A stretch of DNA of 64,000 nt. Origin: Siphonodentalium dalli (Eukaryota > Mollusca > Scaphopoda > Gadilida > Siphonodentaliidae). The notes beneath the pieces were generated by a model. The model was not told the origin of the DNA. It did not search any database and was given only the letters and a program-made list of their open reading frames with translations. The stretch covers positions 189,014,716 through 189,078,715 of the forward strand of contig CP136066.1 of NCBI GenBank assembly GCA_032622095.1. The letters are read 5' to 3'. A program made the position numbers and the translations under genes. This document shows, piece after piece, positions 25,801 through 40,366 of the stretch. The stretch's first letter is position 1. The number at the start of each line of letters is the position of its first letter.

Positions 25801-28800
25801 CCAGGATCACTAATTATTCAAGTGTCTATGCAGCTATTCACTAAATCATGGCTTTGAGTGTTATTAAGTAGTTTTTGTCAGACAATATTAAAGTGAAAAT
25901 AATTTACACATGTGGATATATTACAGACATGACAGAGCATGCCAAATAACAGAATGGATTAAACAAGAATAACAAACCTAAAGGCAATCAGTGAATGCAT
26001 TCAGCCTCTTAACGCTTGAATAATTAACCCTTTGATGACTAAATGCTCACTGATGAGTAGTGCACCTGGGGAATGTACAGATAATTAAGACCATTTGTTG
26101 AAGTGATTATCTGAACATTCCCTTCCAAAGACTAAATAGGAATTCTATTTCTTGTATTATCAAAAAAAACCCCTACCTGATCCTGTTTGCCCAAGTAGCT
26201 CAGTGGATAAGGTGCATAGCGCATTAGGCTGTCATAAGTCATCCAGTGATGGCGAAGTTGATTAACCCTTTCTACATGAAATGGAATCTCCCATTAGTTA
26301 ATAAAAGCATACATTGGAATGGTCTATTATTCATTTGGAGCGGTGTTCAGGAAAAATGAATAGCCGACAGACAGACCAAACTATATTGTAAGGGCAGAAG
26401 GATTCTTTTACATTGGTGGGAAATGTTCAGATAATAAGTTCAACATGGTCAAGGCTTGAAATAGTGTGTCTGTCATAGCGGGGTAGCATCACTAAATTCA
26501 CCCTCTGGGGACCTCATTCTGCAATGACAGACACCCTATTTCAAGGCTTGAACATGGTCGTTTGTTGAACGTATTATTTGAACATTTCCTAAAGGATAAC
26601 TACTCATCAATTGGTTGCTCATCACTGGGGTGGGGGATGGGGCTGCCAGTTGTTTGGTTGCTCATCACATGGGTGGGCTGCTTGTTGGTTGCTAATCACC
26701 GGGGTGGGGGATGGGGCTGCCGGCGATAGAAAGAGAAAATGACATGAATGTTTGAAATAAAAAAAAATAGGAATTTGTGAAATTTTGAAAGAAACGAGTG
26801 GCCGATCACGATCGGCAGATGTTTAACCCATACCTTGGCGATAACGATTAGCTATTTTCATAAAATACTTACACCAACCTTTTCAACAATTCACACCTTA
26901 CTATTAAAGCTACTTGATCTGATTAAGCACCCCTCAGTTACTATTTATTTGGCTTCGGGGGGTAAAAAATATTTTCAAATCGAGGAACCCATTCCTCAAA
27001 GCTCAGAGTAAGCAGATATAAATTTTTAAAATCTATTATCTTTAACCACCTGGAATATTTAGTGGCCATATGAAAGTCGATGAAGATGGATAACTCTAAA
27101 ATCAAGTGGCTTTTTTGTGTCAGATATATGACAAAGCAGCAAAATTTCATTGTACAAAATGTTGATAAATAACAGATTTTGGGCAATTTTATACTATAGT
27201 GGACTGTGGTTAGCATTATTTTTGGGCAATTAATCGATTCTGATAACAGAAGCGGAAGTGGCATAAGACTTATTGGGCACCTTCCATATGAACATGGATA
27301 TGGCATTTGATTCGAACCTATTAAGTCAGTTGATAATAGATATATAGTCTTATAGAGCTCAGTCCATAGTCAGGCAGAAGAACCATACATAACAGTTGAA
27401 ATTTAGTAAAATATGATTGATAATGATTGGATATAACATACTTTGAAGGTACTCAATCCGATAAAACTCCTATCAATTACTATTTCAATGACTTTGGGGG
27501 TCAAAAATATTTTATTCGAGTCGAGGAAGCCACCCATCAAAGCTCAGATTTTTTAGATATTCATTTTAGAAATCTATTATTTTTCTTTATCGGGAATACT
27601 TTCTGGCCCAGATCACAGTCAAAATTGCGTTATTATTACCACTTGATTTTAGAGTTATCCATCCTTGTCTGTTTGAATAGTGTTTTGGTGTACACATCTC
27701 GAGCATATTACGAATTTGAAGCCAATTATTAGTACTCATCTCGAGAAAATAAAAAATTTCAAAAATCAATATCTAATAACTCTGAGCTTTGTTTGATGGG
27801 TTCCTCGACTCGAATAAAATATTTGTTACCCCCAAAGCCAAAGAAATAGTAATATAGGACCCTCTGATCGGATTGTTGTTGTTGGAATCTGTTGAGATGG
27901 GGACCCTCTGATCGGATTGAGTACCTTTAATGCATAATTATGAGATAACTAGAGGTGGGATATGAGATTGAAGATATTAGATTTATTACATTGGATAGCA
28001 TACTGTATGTCTATGGAATGGGTGGGTTAATTTTGTTAATATTTTAAAGCAATTAAACCAAATGACCCTCTCTATACAGGTTAGGGGTGTGTTATCATAA
28101 ACTGTGACTTGAAATATAATATAATCAATGACAAATATTTGAGTTATTAAATGAGATAGCAAGGGGTTGATCTTAATCACACTAATGAACTGATCAAAAT
28201 AGTCTATAAATGCATGTATATGGATTTAGAAGCCCACACAATAAGTCAGTCTCAAGAATACAAGCAACATTATTATTATCCTGCACCCCAAATGTAATAG
28301 AGGGAATTTCAAAATAAGACATTTCCTCTAATGTTTTTAGAAATCCTTACTGAACCTGGCTCAAAGTGAAAGATATAATTTAATATCTGCCTATCAGATA
28401 TCATGTGTCTATGGAATGGGTTAATTTTAATCCCAAAATCCATGCAAGACCAGAGAGCTATGTTGGAATTGATAAATCCTGAGAAGTCACTGTCCACACA
28501 CTATGGAAATGCAACAAACAACAGATAGCTATTAAAGTGCAGCAGTGAATATCAGATTTCATTACCGGGTATCAATAATAGAGATTATCTCTAGTCTCTC
28601 TTACTGATACCAGAGTTGTAAGCTGCTGCAGTTATATATTGTAAGCAAATCTCAAATCTGTTCAATTCTTAGTTAAAAGGGGCCATAATTCTGGTATAAA
28701 AAACAGGATCTGACCCATATTCAAACTTGATCTGTATTTTGAGTTGATAAACTCGCATACCAAATTTGGTTCTTATCAGTTGAAAAATGGTTGATTTATC

Positions 28801-31800
28801 AAAATATGCCGAAATTCTATGTCAAAGGGCCATAACTCCATTAAAAAATATCGGATCAAACCCATATTCGAACTCGATCCGTATTTTGGTCCGAGAAACT
28901 TGCATACCAAATTTGATTCTGATCAGATAAAATTTTTTTGAGTTATGGTAGCATGCATGAATTCTAAGTCGAAAAAGGGCCATAACTCCGTAAAAAAAAG
29001 CTCGGATCGAACCCATATTCGAACTCGATCTGTATTTGGTGCTGAGAAATTCATATACAAAATTTGGTTCTGATCAGATAGAAAATATTTCAGTTAACGC
29101 ACCATGCGTAAAGTGTCTACAGACAGACAGACAGACAGACGGACGGACTAACGACGAGTGGTCAATCCGGACAACGACACTATGTTTACCATACTATGGT
29201 ATGGGTAAACATAAAAATGAAATGAATTTTTGAAATTAGTTTTTCTACTTACAATGGAGTGATTTCCCAGTTAAATTAGCCCTATATGTGGTCTTTCCTC
29301 CACCAATATAACTAAATCTCGTTACTTAGCCCAAACACATATGTAATGACCTTGTCAAACCATTTACTACAACCCATAACATCAGATTTGGTGAACATCG
29401 TATACTGCTTGGAGACAGCGAGAAAATTTACAATTACCTATGACATCACATTTGGTGAACATCATATACACAGACACAGTGACAAGCTAGAGTGCGACTT
29501 GGGAGACATCTTCTCCCTAAAATGTGGAACTTCTCCCTATTTTTGCCCAAAGAAGAAGTGACTTCTCTATCATATAATATTTACATTTAAAGATGCATAA
29601 TCCGATTAACGGTTGCAAATTACTATTTCCTTGGCTTCAGGGGTAAAAAATATTTGATTCGAGTTGAGGAACCCACCAATCAAACCTCAGAGTGATCAGA
29701 TATCGATTTTTGAAATCTATTATTTTTCACCACCAATAATTATAGCGGCCCAGTAAAAGTGGACAAGAAGACGGTATCTGACCAAATTGTGGATGAAGAT
29801 GGATAACTCTAAAATCAAGTGTCTTTTTTGCATCAGATTTTTGATAAACCGGCAAATTTTGTTGAACAAAATGTTGATAAAAAACAGATTTTGGGCAATT
29901 TTATACTATAGTTGACTGTGGTTAGCATTATTTTTGGGCAATTAATCGATTTTGATAACTGAAGCGCATTTAAAAAAATGTTTTTGTTGGAATCTGATAA
30001 TATGGGGACCATCGAATCGGATTGAGTACCTTTAAAACACATTCATACTTGAAAGGTATTTATTGAATACAATGGTGTGCATACTCCTTATAATGGTACT
30101 ATAAATGGGCTATTGTATTGAACAATACTTATTGGATCGCAGAAACGTGATGTTATAGTAAGTAAAGTGAACTTCAGCCTTTATGACTTCTTATAATAAC
30201 AGTTCATTTCTCCCCAATAATATAAGAGGGAGAATTCTCTAGGCTGGTCTCTGTTGCTTGGAAACAGTGCGAATATTTACCTTTCCCCATGACATCACAT
30301 TTGGTGAACATCTTATACTGCTTGTATCGATCCATGACGATCTGCATGTTTTCTATAGGGTCAATTATAATACATTCTGGGTGTCTCTTTGTATAATCCT
30401 GCAGAAAAATCATCAAAAACATCAATTCAGGCCTCAAAATAAGGTGCTGGACATTTGCAGAATGAGGTCCCCAGAGGGTGAATTTAGTGATGCTACCCCA
30501 CACACTAGCATCACTAAATTCACCCTCTGGAGACTTCATCTTCTCTCAAAAGTATCTTTATTATTAATTAAATGTTTTTTTAGTTTCTTTAGAAACTTCT
30601 TTAGAAAGTTATTTTTATTTTTCGTTTCTCTATATCTCCAAATTGGCAGAGGACACAATCAGCCTTCAAAATTAGGAAAAATGTCCCACGGGAAATTAAA
30701 TTCTGAGGCATTAAGAGATTCCACATGTTGCCATGGCTTTTAACAGTGCATTGCTTATTACCATGGCCAATTTCAAGGACTGCACAATGCATAATCGAGG
30801 TGCCCAATGGGTGCACATCACCATCTGGAAACTTAAATCTGTGTCTAGGTCTTCATAGCAGATGAGGCCATGCAGGATGAGGTCCGCAGATGATTAATTT
30901 GCTGATGCTAGCCCGTTGTGTGGGGTAGCGTCGCTAAATTCACACTCTTTCTAGGGGCCTCATTCTGCAAATGTCCAGCACCGTATTTTGAGACCTGCAT
31001 CAATGACACTGTTGCTCATACTTGACTTCTCAATTACCAGAATGCTCATTATTCAGAACATTTTTGAAACAAATAGAATAGAATATAATCTATTGAGCAG
31101 ATAATGCCCCAGTATCAGGACAGGTTTCTATGTATATACCAGTATACAAACAATGGCGTGCGAAAACACACAATAACATAAGGATCAATAAAGTAAATAA
31201 TATATGAAGTAAGGTATGTATATTGTTTCTCAAGGATAAATGTAATTGGGTCAGCTATAACTAGTATACAGTTCACAAGATGCCTGTCATTTGCAGAATG
31301 AGGTCCCCAGAGGGTGAATTTAGTGATGCTACCCCGCATAGTGGGCTAGCATATATCACCAAATTCACCCTGGGGACCTCATTCTGCTTAGGCCTCATCT
31401 TCTCTGCACAGTTTCTTCATTATGAAATTCTACAGAAACTTTTTCACATAGATTCTATTTTTATTTAAGTTTTGATTCTCTATATCCCCAAATTGGCAGA
31501 CGACACATTGTATAATCAAGGTTCCCAATGGGTGTACATCACATTATTCACCATTTGGGAACTTCATTCTGAGTCTATTGTTGTCTCCCATAGGTCCCCA
31601 GAGGGTGATTTGGTGATCATAGCCCGCTATGCAGGATAGAGTCACTAAATTCACCCTCTGGGGACCTCATTCTGCAAATGACAGGCACACTGAACTCAGG
31701 CTAGCTCACCTCTCTTATTATATTTAACTTTTATCACATTCAACGGATAGTGGCCACATGCACCACAGCCAACAACGAGTAAAATTAGCATACATATGTA

Positions 31801-34800
31801 GGCTCTCTACTTGAGAGTACTTCAGAAACCACTATCAATGAGAACAGTAGAAAGAGATGATGCCAAGAACAAAAAGTTGATATATCTTCGAACAAAATCA
31901 ATCTATACAAAGCCATACAACACAAGACACTAAAGTAAGTTACAGTAATGCTCTAAATAATCGACCCCTTAACCACAGCAGAAATATGGGTAACTTTTCA
32001 GGATTTAGTCGGAAATATGGCTTGTTGCCATTCATCGGAAAGCTCTCCCTGAGAGCTTTCCGATGAATGGCAACAAGTCATATTTCTGACTAAATCCTGA
32101 AAAGTTACCCATAATTCTGCTGTGGTTAAGGAGTTGATTACTTAGGGCATTACTGTACATGTAGGCTTAATTTAATAGCCAGTTTTCTTGAAACATGTGT
32201 CTCTAATGGAATCAGCCCCAAAGAGCTATCCGTGAGCAAACCACACAGTAAAGCCCCAATCCCAGTTTGGAGCATAGCATGTGGAAGAACACTCTCTTGT
32301 TAGTACTTTCCACCAAGGCAAAATGTCAGATGTTTTGCTCTACAACCTCAGGAACAAACCACTTTATTGTGCTTTTGTAGACAAATAATAGACCCAATCT
32401 TCAGTTTGTCAGGGTTTTATTCACAAAATAAGTTTTTTGTAGTCTAGAAATCGGGTTTTTATAAAAATTATGTTGTTGTTGTTGTAATAGTGGCCTGGAA
32501 TTGGTTTATGAGAGCCTTAAAATGTTGAAGATAAGGGCCATCAACCCTATCGCTGGTGGAAATACTAAAAAGTTCACCTCAAAATTGTGGATTCTTTTCT
32601 GTGATTGGGTGTCGCCTTCTCGACCTTTAACCATCTCATCAGCCACTTTATGGACAATGACATCAAACCTTCCCTGCTCATCCAATGTTCGATCAAGATC
32701 GATCTGCAAAATAAACAGTCAAAATGAAGTATCTGCAAGAAATTTGACTGTCGAGAAAATCAGAGGTATAGCTAGACATGTGCTCACTACATACAGTAAT
32801 GCTCTAAATAATCAACTCCTTAACCACAGCAGAATTATGGGTAATTTTTCAGGATTTAGTCGGAAATATTGCTTGTTGCCATTCATCGGAAAGCTCTCAC
32901 TGAGAGCTTTCCGATTAATGGCAACAAGCCATATTTCCGACTAAATCCTGAAAAATTACCCATAATTCTGCTGTGGTTAAGGAGTCGATTAAGGAGTCAG
33001 AATTATCAGTAATTTTTCAGGATTTAGTCGGAAATATGGCTTGTTGACATTCATCGGAAATCTCTCACTGAGCCATATTTCCAACTAAATCCTGAAAAAT
33101 TACCCATAATTCTTCTGTGGTTAAGGAGTTGATTATTTAGGGCATTACTGTAGATAGAATGAGACAAGTGTGTGAACTGGTTAAAGTGATGTGAAACACT
33201 CCACTGATGTGTTCAGAACGGAATAAAAAAGAATCGTGCCCAGATAAGTTATTATAATAAATTTGATATCAATATAGACAGCAAACAGCATTATTGTTAT
33301 AAACAAATTACATGCAGTGAGTGACTATGGTTGGCGATGCCAAATAAGTTGTTCTGAATAAAGTAGTAAATAAATTACATTTTTACGTAGTTCAAACATT
33401 GTGTTATCTGAAATGGCACAGTCGATGTGGTTAGAATTTTCGATAATCTTAGTTTTGATTGTAACAATCTAACAGTTACATTAATTCTTCCAGTGGAGAT
33501 AGTGTTTGGTTACTACATGTAACTTATCGTTTTTTTTTTACTGGAGTAAGTCCATAATATGCCTTTAACGTTTTTGCACAAGTTTCTTGTGACAAGATGG
33601 TAAAAGGAGAACCATAGGTTCGAGTATTACCCCATGGCACTAAAAACGAGTGCAACATCGTTAACATGTTCAAACAACTGTGTTGTTCTGTGTCATTCTC
33701 TTGCACACTCTGAACAGTTTAGTAAACTGAAATTTAGGTTGACATTTCTTTATTTAATTGAACAAACTTGTAGTTTATAGACTATACCTCATAATTTAGT
33801 GAAGACATTTTCTGTTATGTACAGTTAGCGTCATAAATGACATTGTCCTTGGACAATACAAACCGAATACATTGATCATGTCAACTGTAACAGAAAATAT
33901 CTACACTAGATCGTGAGATAAAGATTAAATAAATCACAAGATTGTTAAATTAAATAAAGCAATATAGACCTATATTTAAGTATACTACAAGCTTCTATAT
34001 TCAGAGCGTGCTATAAACATTGAAAAACATAAATTGTGTGACCATATTAACATTATTGCACTCGTTTGATGTGCCCAAAAGCTGAGTTTAGTGTGCCTGT
34101 CATTTGCAGAGTGAGGTCCCCAGCAGGCTAGCATCACTAAATTCACCCTCTGATAACCTCATTTTGCATGGCCTCATCTGATATGGGAGACAAAGACTCA
34201 AATCGAAGTTCCCAAATGGTGAATATTGTGATGTACACCCATTGGAAATAGAAATAGAATCTAAGTTTCTATAGAAACTTTCCACAGAAGATGAGGCCTA
34301 AGCAGAATGAAATCCCCAGGGGGTGAATTTAGTGATGCTAGCCCGCTATGCGGGATAACGTCAGTAAATTCATCCTCTGGGGACCACATTCTGCAAATGA
34401 CAGACATTCTATAATCAGGCTTGGATGTGCCATGAACTAGACCTAATTTTCATTACTTTCAACTGAGAGTTGACTGTAAGGAAACCTTGGTCTAGTTATT
34501 ACTAGACTGATTTTCACCATGGCCTTAGGGCTGGGCGGTATTTCAATATATTGACTATAGTCGGTTTGGAAAAGAAAAACCGTATTGAAACCGTGTGTAA
34601 AAATAAAAATTCAATATATCGTAACCTCAATTTTATCACCTCAAAAGACGGTTTCAAATTACAATCCAATACTGAGTTGAATTCTTTAGCGGACCGCTGA
34701 TTGAAAGCAGCCTTTATCCGTCGCTCCCATGTTATGTCTCTGTTGTATTCAATTGTAACCAATGACTCAATGGTTGTATTTTGGGCTGAAGTAGAGCGAT

Positions 34801-37800
34801 GGAGTATCTTCTTCCGAATTCAACCTGATAGCAGTGTATATAACGCCACGAGCGATACTTCGTCCAAACTTTTCGACTCGGCGGTATTTGTTGTTCAATT
34901 TATATCTTAAAATTTGACTCAGGTTGACTGACAAATCCGTGACATTCATTCAACTAGCCCGCCATTGAGTATTTGCAGTCGCAGAATGTGACCCGCAGGT
35001 GTTGGTCGAAGTATATCACTTGGGACGTTACCTCGCTACCATCAACCCCAATTTTAAATATAGTTGAGCTGCATTGTCTCCCTTCCGTTTCACCTTGCTA
35101 TTATTATCTCATTATTATGATAATAGATGAATAAAGTTCTCCCCTTAACTAAATCCCGTGTTCAAAAGTTAATTTAAAATGTTCCGTAATTCATTGTGTG
35201 TGATAGACAGCCCAGAATGAACCAGCTTGGCCCAATTCTACTAGGTCCTCTGTCAACCTATGAGCAAGTGCTTAGCTATGACGTCACAGGAATGTGAATC
35301 GCGTGCTGAAATGTAAACAATGGAGTGATCGGGATAACTTGAGCCTGTAATTCACTCAATGTTGTTGCGTATTCCAGAATGCAGGAACTTTATATAATGG
35401 ACACATGCTATTCTGAGAATAGTTTATAATTTACTGCTTGGCGATAGTGTGTAGAATTTTAATCCCTAATAACGAAAACCCAGAGTGTTATATCTCTCGT
35501 TTAAAATTTGATTTTACGTGATATTTTTCAATAGTATAATAATATTCAATAAAACCGTATATCGCGGTGTTATTTTGGAAAAATCGCGGTTTTTAAAAAC
35601 GTCAATACCGCCCAACCCTACATGGCCTCACAATAAATTCATGCAATAACATTAACCAGTTCACACAATTGTGTTCTTCTATTTATTTATTTCGAAAAAT
35701 AAACCAGTGGTTCAGCTGAGTGGGTGGGCAATAAAAAGCCTTGCTATACATCCAGATGAAATTACTGTCGCTGATATGTCATACTTCCCTCACTTCTAAG
35801 CCTGCAAATAGTGTGTCTGTCATTTGCAGAGTGAGGTCCCCAGAGTGTTAATTTATTGATGCTATCCCACACGGTGGGCTAGCATCACTAAATTCAACCT
35901 CTGGGGACCTCATTCTGCTTAGGCCTCATCTTCTGGGAAGTATATATATTATCAAATTAACACTGTTTTTAGTAACATTTTCCCTTCTGTTGTGTTTCTA
36001 TATGCCCTAAGAAGATAAAATGCTTAATCGAGGTGACTTAAATGGGTGAACATCACCAACTTCAACTAGAGAACTTCAATCTGATCCTATAGGCCTCCCA
36101 TAGCAGTTGAGGCCAAGGCAAAATGAGGTTCCCAGAAGGTGAATTTGGTGATGCTAGCCCACTGTGCGGATTAGCATCACTAAATTCACTCTCTGGGGAC
36201 AAATGACAGACATACTATTGCCGATGGGGTCATTGTCACAAGGCTTTGGTCACATTCGTAGCCAGCTTTTTAAATCGATCACAAATGTAGCCAGCTTTTC
36301 GCCGGCGATCACATTCGTAGCCAGCTTTTCTAATTCCATGCTTTATATGGCGCGAAATATGACGTCATCGTGTTCGTGACTAAAATATCGACGTCATGCT
36401 CCAAAACTTACTTCGTTTATCAACTTATATTGGAATATAATTTGAGCATCTAACGACATTGATCGGAAACCTCTGGTTATTAGATGAACTAATATCAAGT
36501 TAAAATTTATGTTGTTTTTCATTCATCAACTCAGAAAAATGAGACTAACCTAATCGTGTTCATTGAGGCTCGCATGAATATGAAAAGCTGGCTACATACA
36601 AATGTGATCGCCGTAGAAAAGCTGGCTACATTTGTGATCGATTTAAAAAGCTGGCTACGAATGTGACCGGAGCCTTGTGACAATGACCCCCTCAGCCATA
36701 CTATTTGCATGCTTGGATGCGTGGTGTTCTGTTTGCATTATTGCTAACTCTTTCTATAATAAATCGATTCTCCCATTGAGTAATAAAAGTATACATTGTA
36801 AGTTTTTCATGAAAAACAAAGGGCAATGCCAGGGCTAGGCATGACAAAATACGTAAATTTCAATAAACGGCCATAACTCTGGTGAAAACTGGTGGCGGAA
36901 CCCAAATTCGAAATTGACATGTATTTTGGGCTAGTAAACTCACATACCAAATTTGATTCCATTCAATTCAGACTTACTAAAGTTAATCATCCGAAAGAAA
37001 AAATTTAGTGCAAATTCCAACAAAGAGGGCCATAACTCTGGTTGAATTTCGCGGACGGAACCCAAATTACCTGTATTTTGTCCAAAAGTGAACGGACAGA
37101 CAGATGGACGGATGCAGAGACAAATAACATAATACTTCAGGTTTTTTTTAAACAGGCATATAACAAGCAGATGACCTCATTCTGCATGGCTTCATCTGCT
37201 ATGGGAGACATAGACTCAGATTGAAGTTCCCAAATGGTGAATATTGCGATGAACACCCATTGGGAACATCAATTATGCAATGTGCCATCTGCCAATTTGG
37301 GGATATAGAGAAACTAAACTAAAAATGAAATATGATAAATTTGATAATAAAGAAAATTCCAGAGAAGATGAGGCCTAAGCAGACAGGTCCCCAGAGGGTG
37401 AATTTAGTGATGCCAGGCCGCTATGCGGGATAGCATCATTAAATTCACCCTCTGAGGACCTCATTCTGCAAATGACAGTCACACTAAACACAGACTTGAT
37501 GTCAATCATGTAAGGTGATGCTCAATTTTTTTCGATTGAAGCAAACAGCCTTGACATGATTGATCCATTTTAATACAGCATCTCTATCACTCTTCGTAGC
37601 TGTAAATATCTATCACACTCTTAGTACACTCCTGGTAGTAAATCATTGAAATTTTAGAGAAAATGTGCTGGATGCCACACACCCAATTACAGCTTTTGTT
37701 GCCAAGGAAGCACTCCATCAATGAATAAAACAAAAACAGTACATTTATGGTCCCTAGAGCTAGTGCTTTAACCTGGTGTGGCTATAAACCATTCTAAACA

Positions 37801-40335
37801 TTGGCTGTAAAGATCAAGAATCTTAAGGATGATTACTAAAGAGGAAATTCCAAGAGAAAACTATACTAATTGTCAGGCCTCAAGATATGGTGCTGGTCAT
37901 TTGCAGAATAAGGTTCAGAGGGTGAATTTAGTTATACTGATATAATGAGGTCCCCAGAATGTGAATTTAGTGACGCTATCCCGCATAGCGGGCTAGCATC
38001 ACCAAATTCATCCACTGAGAACCTCATTCAGTATGGCCTCATCTGCTATGGGAGACCATGACACAGATTTAAGTTCCCAGATGGTGAAGATGGTGATGAG
38101 CATCCATTTGTCACCTCAGTCATACATTGTGTCGGATGCCAGTTTGGGGATATAAAGAAGCTAATCTTAAAAAAGAAAAAGAAACTTTCTGAACAAGTTT
38201 CTAAAGAAATTTAAAAACCTGTTAATTTAATAACATAGGCCAAAGCAGAATGAGGTTCCCAGAGGCTGAATTTAATGATACATCAGGGTAGCATCACTAA
38301 ATTCACCCTCTGCATGGGGACCTCGTTCTGCAAATGACCAGCACCATATTTTGAGGCCTGCTAATTGTGATAAGATACAGATAAAATAAATCATACAACG
38401 CAATATTTCATAAACAAATTTGCCACATACATACATGTACATCAAAATCTTTTTTGAAAGCAAATTCACCAGTTTTCAAAATTTCCGAGAAGATAAATGC
38501 TCTTTACATATTACCTTATCAGAAATAAGTTACATACATGTAGCCAGTATTAATTGTTCCACGAAGAAGAATCAGGGACGTTGCTAGGGGTTTCCAACCA
38601 GAAGGGGTGGTGAGACCATAACATTTCCCACTATATAGGATTTGGTCTTATAAAATTGCCAACTACATAGGACAATGGCCCACCATGTCGTTACGTCCCT
38701 GGGAAGAATCAAAGAGCCCCAATGTACCCTTTTAACATAATTATTTATTTAAAAAATCTATGCTCTATCATACATATCAAGTCCAGGGACCAGCCTAGAG
38801 GTTTCTAGTCACTTCTCCCGAGAGCTTTCCGATGAATGGCAACAAGGCATATTTCCGACTAAATCCTGAAAAGTTACCCATAATTCTGCTGTGGTTAAGG
38901 AGTCGATTAATTAGAGCAATACTGTACACCTCAACATCATCATTCTATGATCCAATAAGTTTGATGCAATACAATACAATAGCCATTATTATTATCCATC
39001 CCTTAACTAACACCATTTCCGATTGGGCAAAAGCCCAGTGTTCGCGCTGTCGGTAGCCAAATTAGCCAATGGCTAATCTTTTTCGAATTTGGCTAATAAA
39101 AATTTCATTTGGCTAAACTTTTGGCTAAACTTTTTTTTACCCCAAATGGAGACTGAAAGCATGAATTTTTGGCAAGTGAGTTTTCAATTCTATGATGTGA
39201 ACGATCTACATGTAGTCCGAAAACATCGTAAGTGGGAATAAATCGCCGACTGTACAAAGGGAAACCCGATCGCGGACAGTACAAAGGGAAACCCGTCACT
39301 CTGCACGAAACAGCATTTGACATTTAATCCGCTAATCCCCCATTGTCTCACGGGGCTCCTGCACAATGCATGTTTATGATGACATTGTATTTATGACGGT
39401 CAAGGTTTATGAGCACCATATGTAAGACAATAGATTAATCAGCCAAATGTGAATCACGACAGATATTTTGTGGCTATTTGTCGTCAATGCCGATACATTC
39501 AAAATAATATGCATGCTTTCATGACAGACTGTAATTTGATAATGTCGTAACAATATTAAGTTATTAGTTTCCAGATGTCACTTAGATATTTTCGCAAGGA
39601 TGATTAATATTTAATGATTTAAAAAAAAGATATTGATATAAAACAAAAAAATAATGACATTAAGAAGAACAATCCCGGGTTACCCCCCCCCCCCCCCCCC
39701 CCAATCACTCTTTCACATAAAGATTAATAAATGATATATATAAAAATATTTCTAGTTCATCAAAATTAGTAAAATTATTGTGTATTTTACCTGTGTCTGT
39801 TAGTTTTGAAGTTTTAGTCATTAATTGTGAACCGATCAGAAAACGATGATTTAATTTGGCCATAGTTTTTTTTAATTTGGCCAAAAAACATTTGGCTAAA
39901 GTTTTTTTCATTTGGCTAATAAAAGTTTCATTTGGCTAAACTTTTGGCTAAAGTTTTTTTCGGTCCAGCGCGAACACTGCAAAAGCCGCCACGTGATAGT
40001 CCTGGAAAAAAGTCATATTGGACTCCCGACTGTACAATATAACTTTTTTATTGGGACTCCGTGACATCACGAATTAACTCTATTGCGAAATTATCGGTGA
40101 AATTGTGATGCGCGCGCAACACTGATGGATTTTAGCAGACGTTTCACTTCCGCAATGAGTTTTTTTTCTCACTTCCGTGTTTACTTTTCCAAATCATGCT
40201 TTCTGATGATCAAAATACAGGCTTTTATAGAAAATGGGAGAGAAGTCACTTCTCCCTGGTGCAAACATAGGGAGAAGTGACAAATATTTCTCCCAAGTCG
40301 CCCTCTTGGCTGGTCCTTGATCAAGTCTGTTTATG

Positions 40336-40366
<31 letters not shown>

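Larger units (their letters stand above)
38784..40319. mobile_element. hAT-like element (1536 bp) carrying two nested insertions, TSD ATCAAGTC
   Basis: CAGGGACCAGCCTAGAGG to CTTGGCTGGTCCTTG; exact duplications 38776-38783 and 40320-40327. Subterminal CACTTCTCCC and GGGAGAAGTGAC are mirrored. It contains half a B-family MITE and a complete hAT element. Confidence 0.93.

Noticed and set aside
26192-26262. tRNA gene candidate
   Set aside because: A good A box, but no B box and no closing acceptor stem; better explained as a SINE head.
32506-32709. Start codon for the ITPK1 exon b frame at 32709
   Set aside because: The TTG is part of the 3' splice site (TTTTGCAG); the protein continues upstream into the micro-exon.
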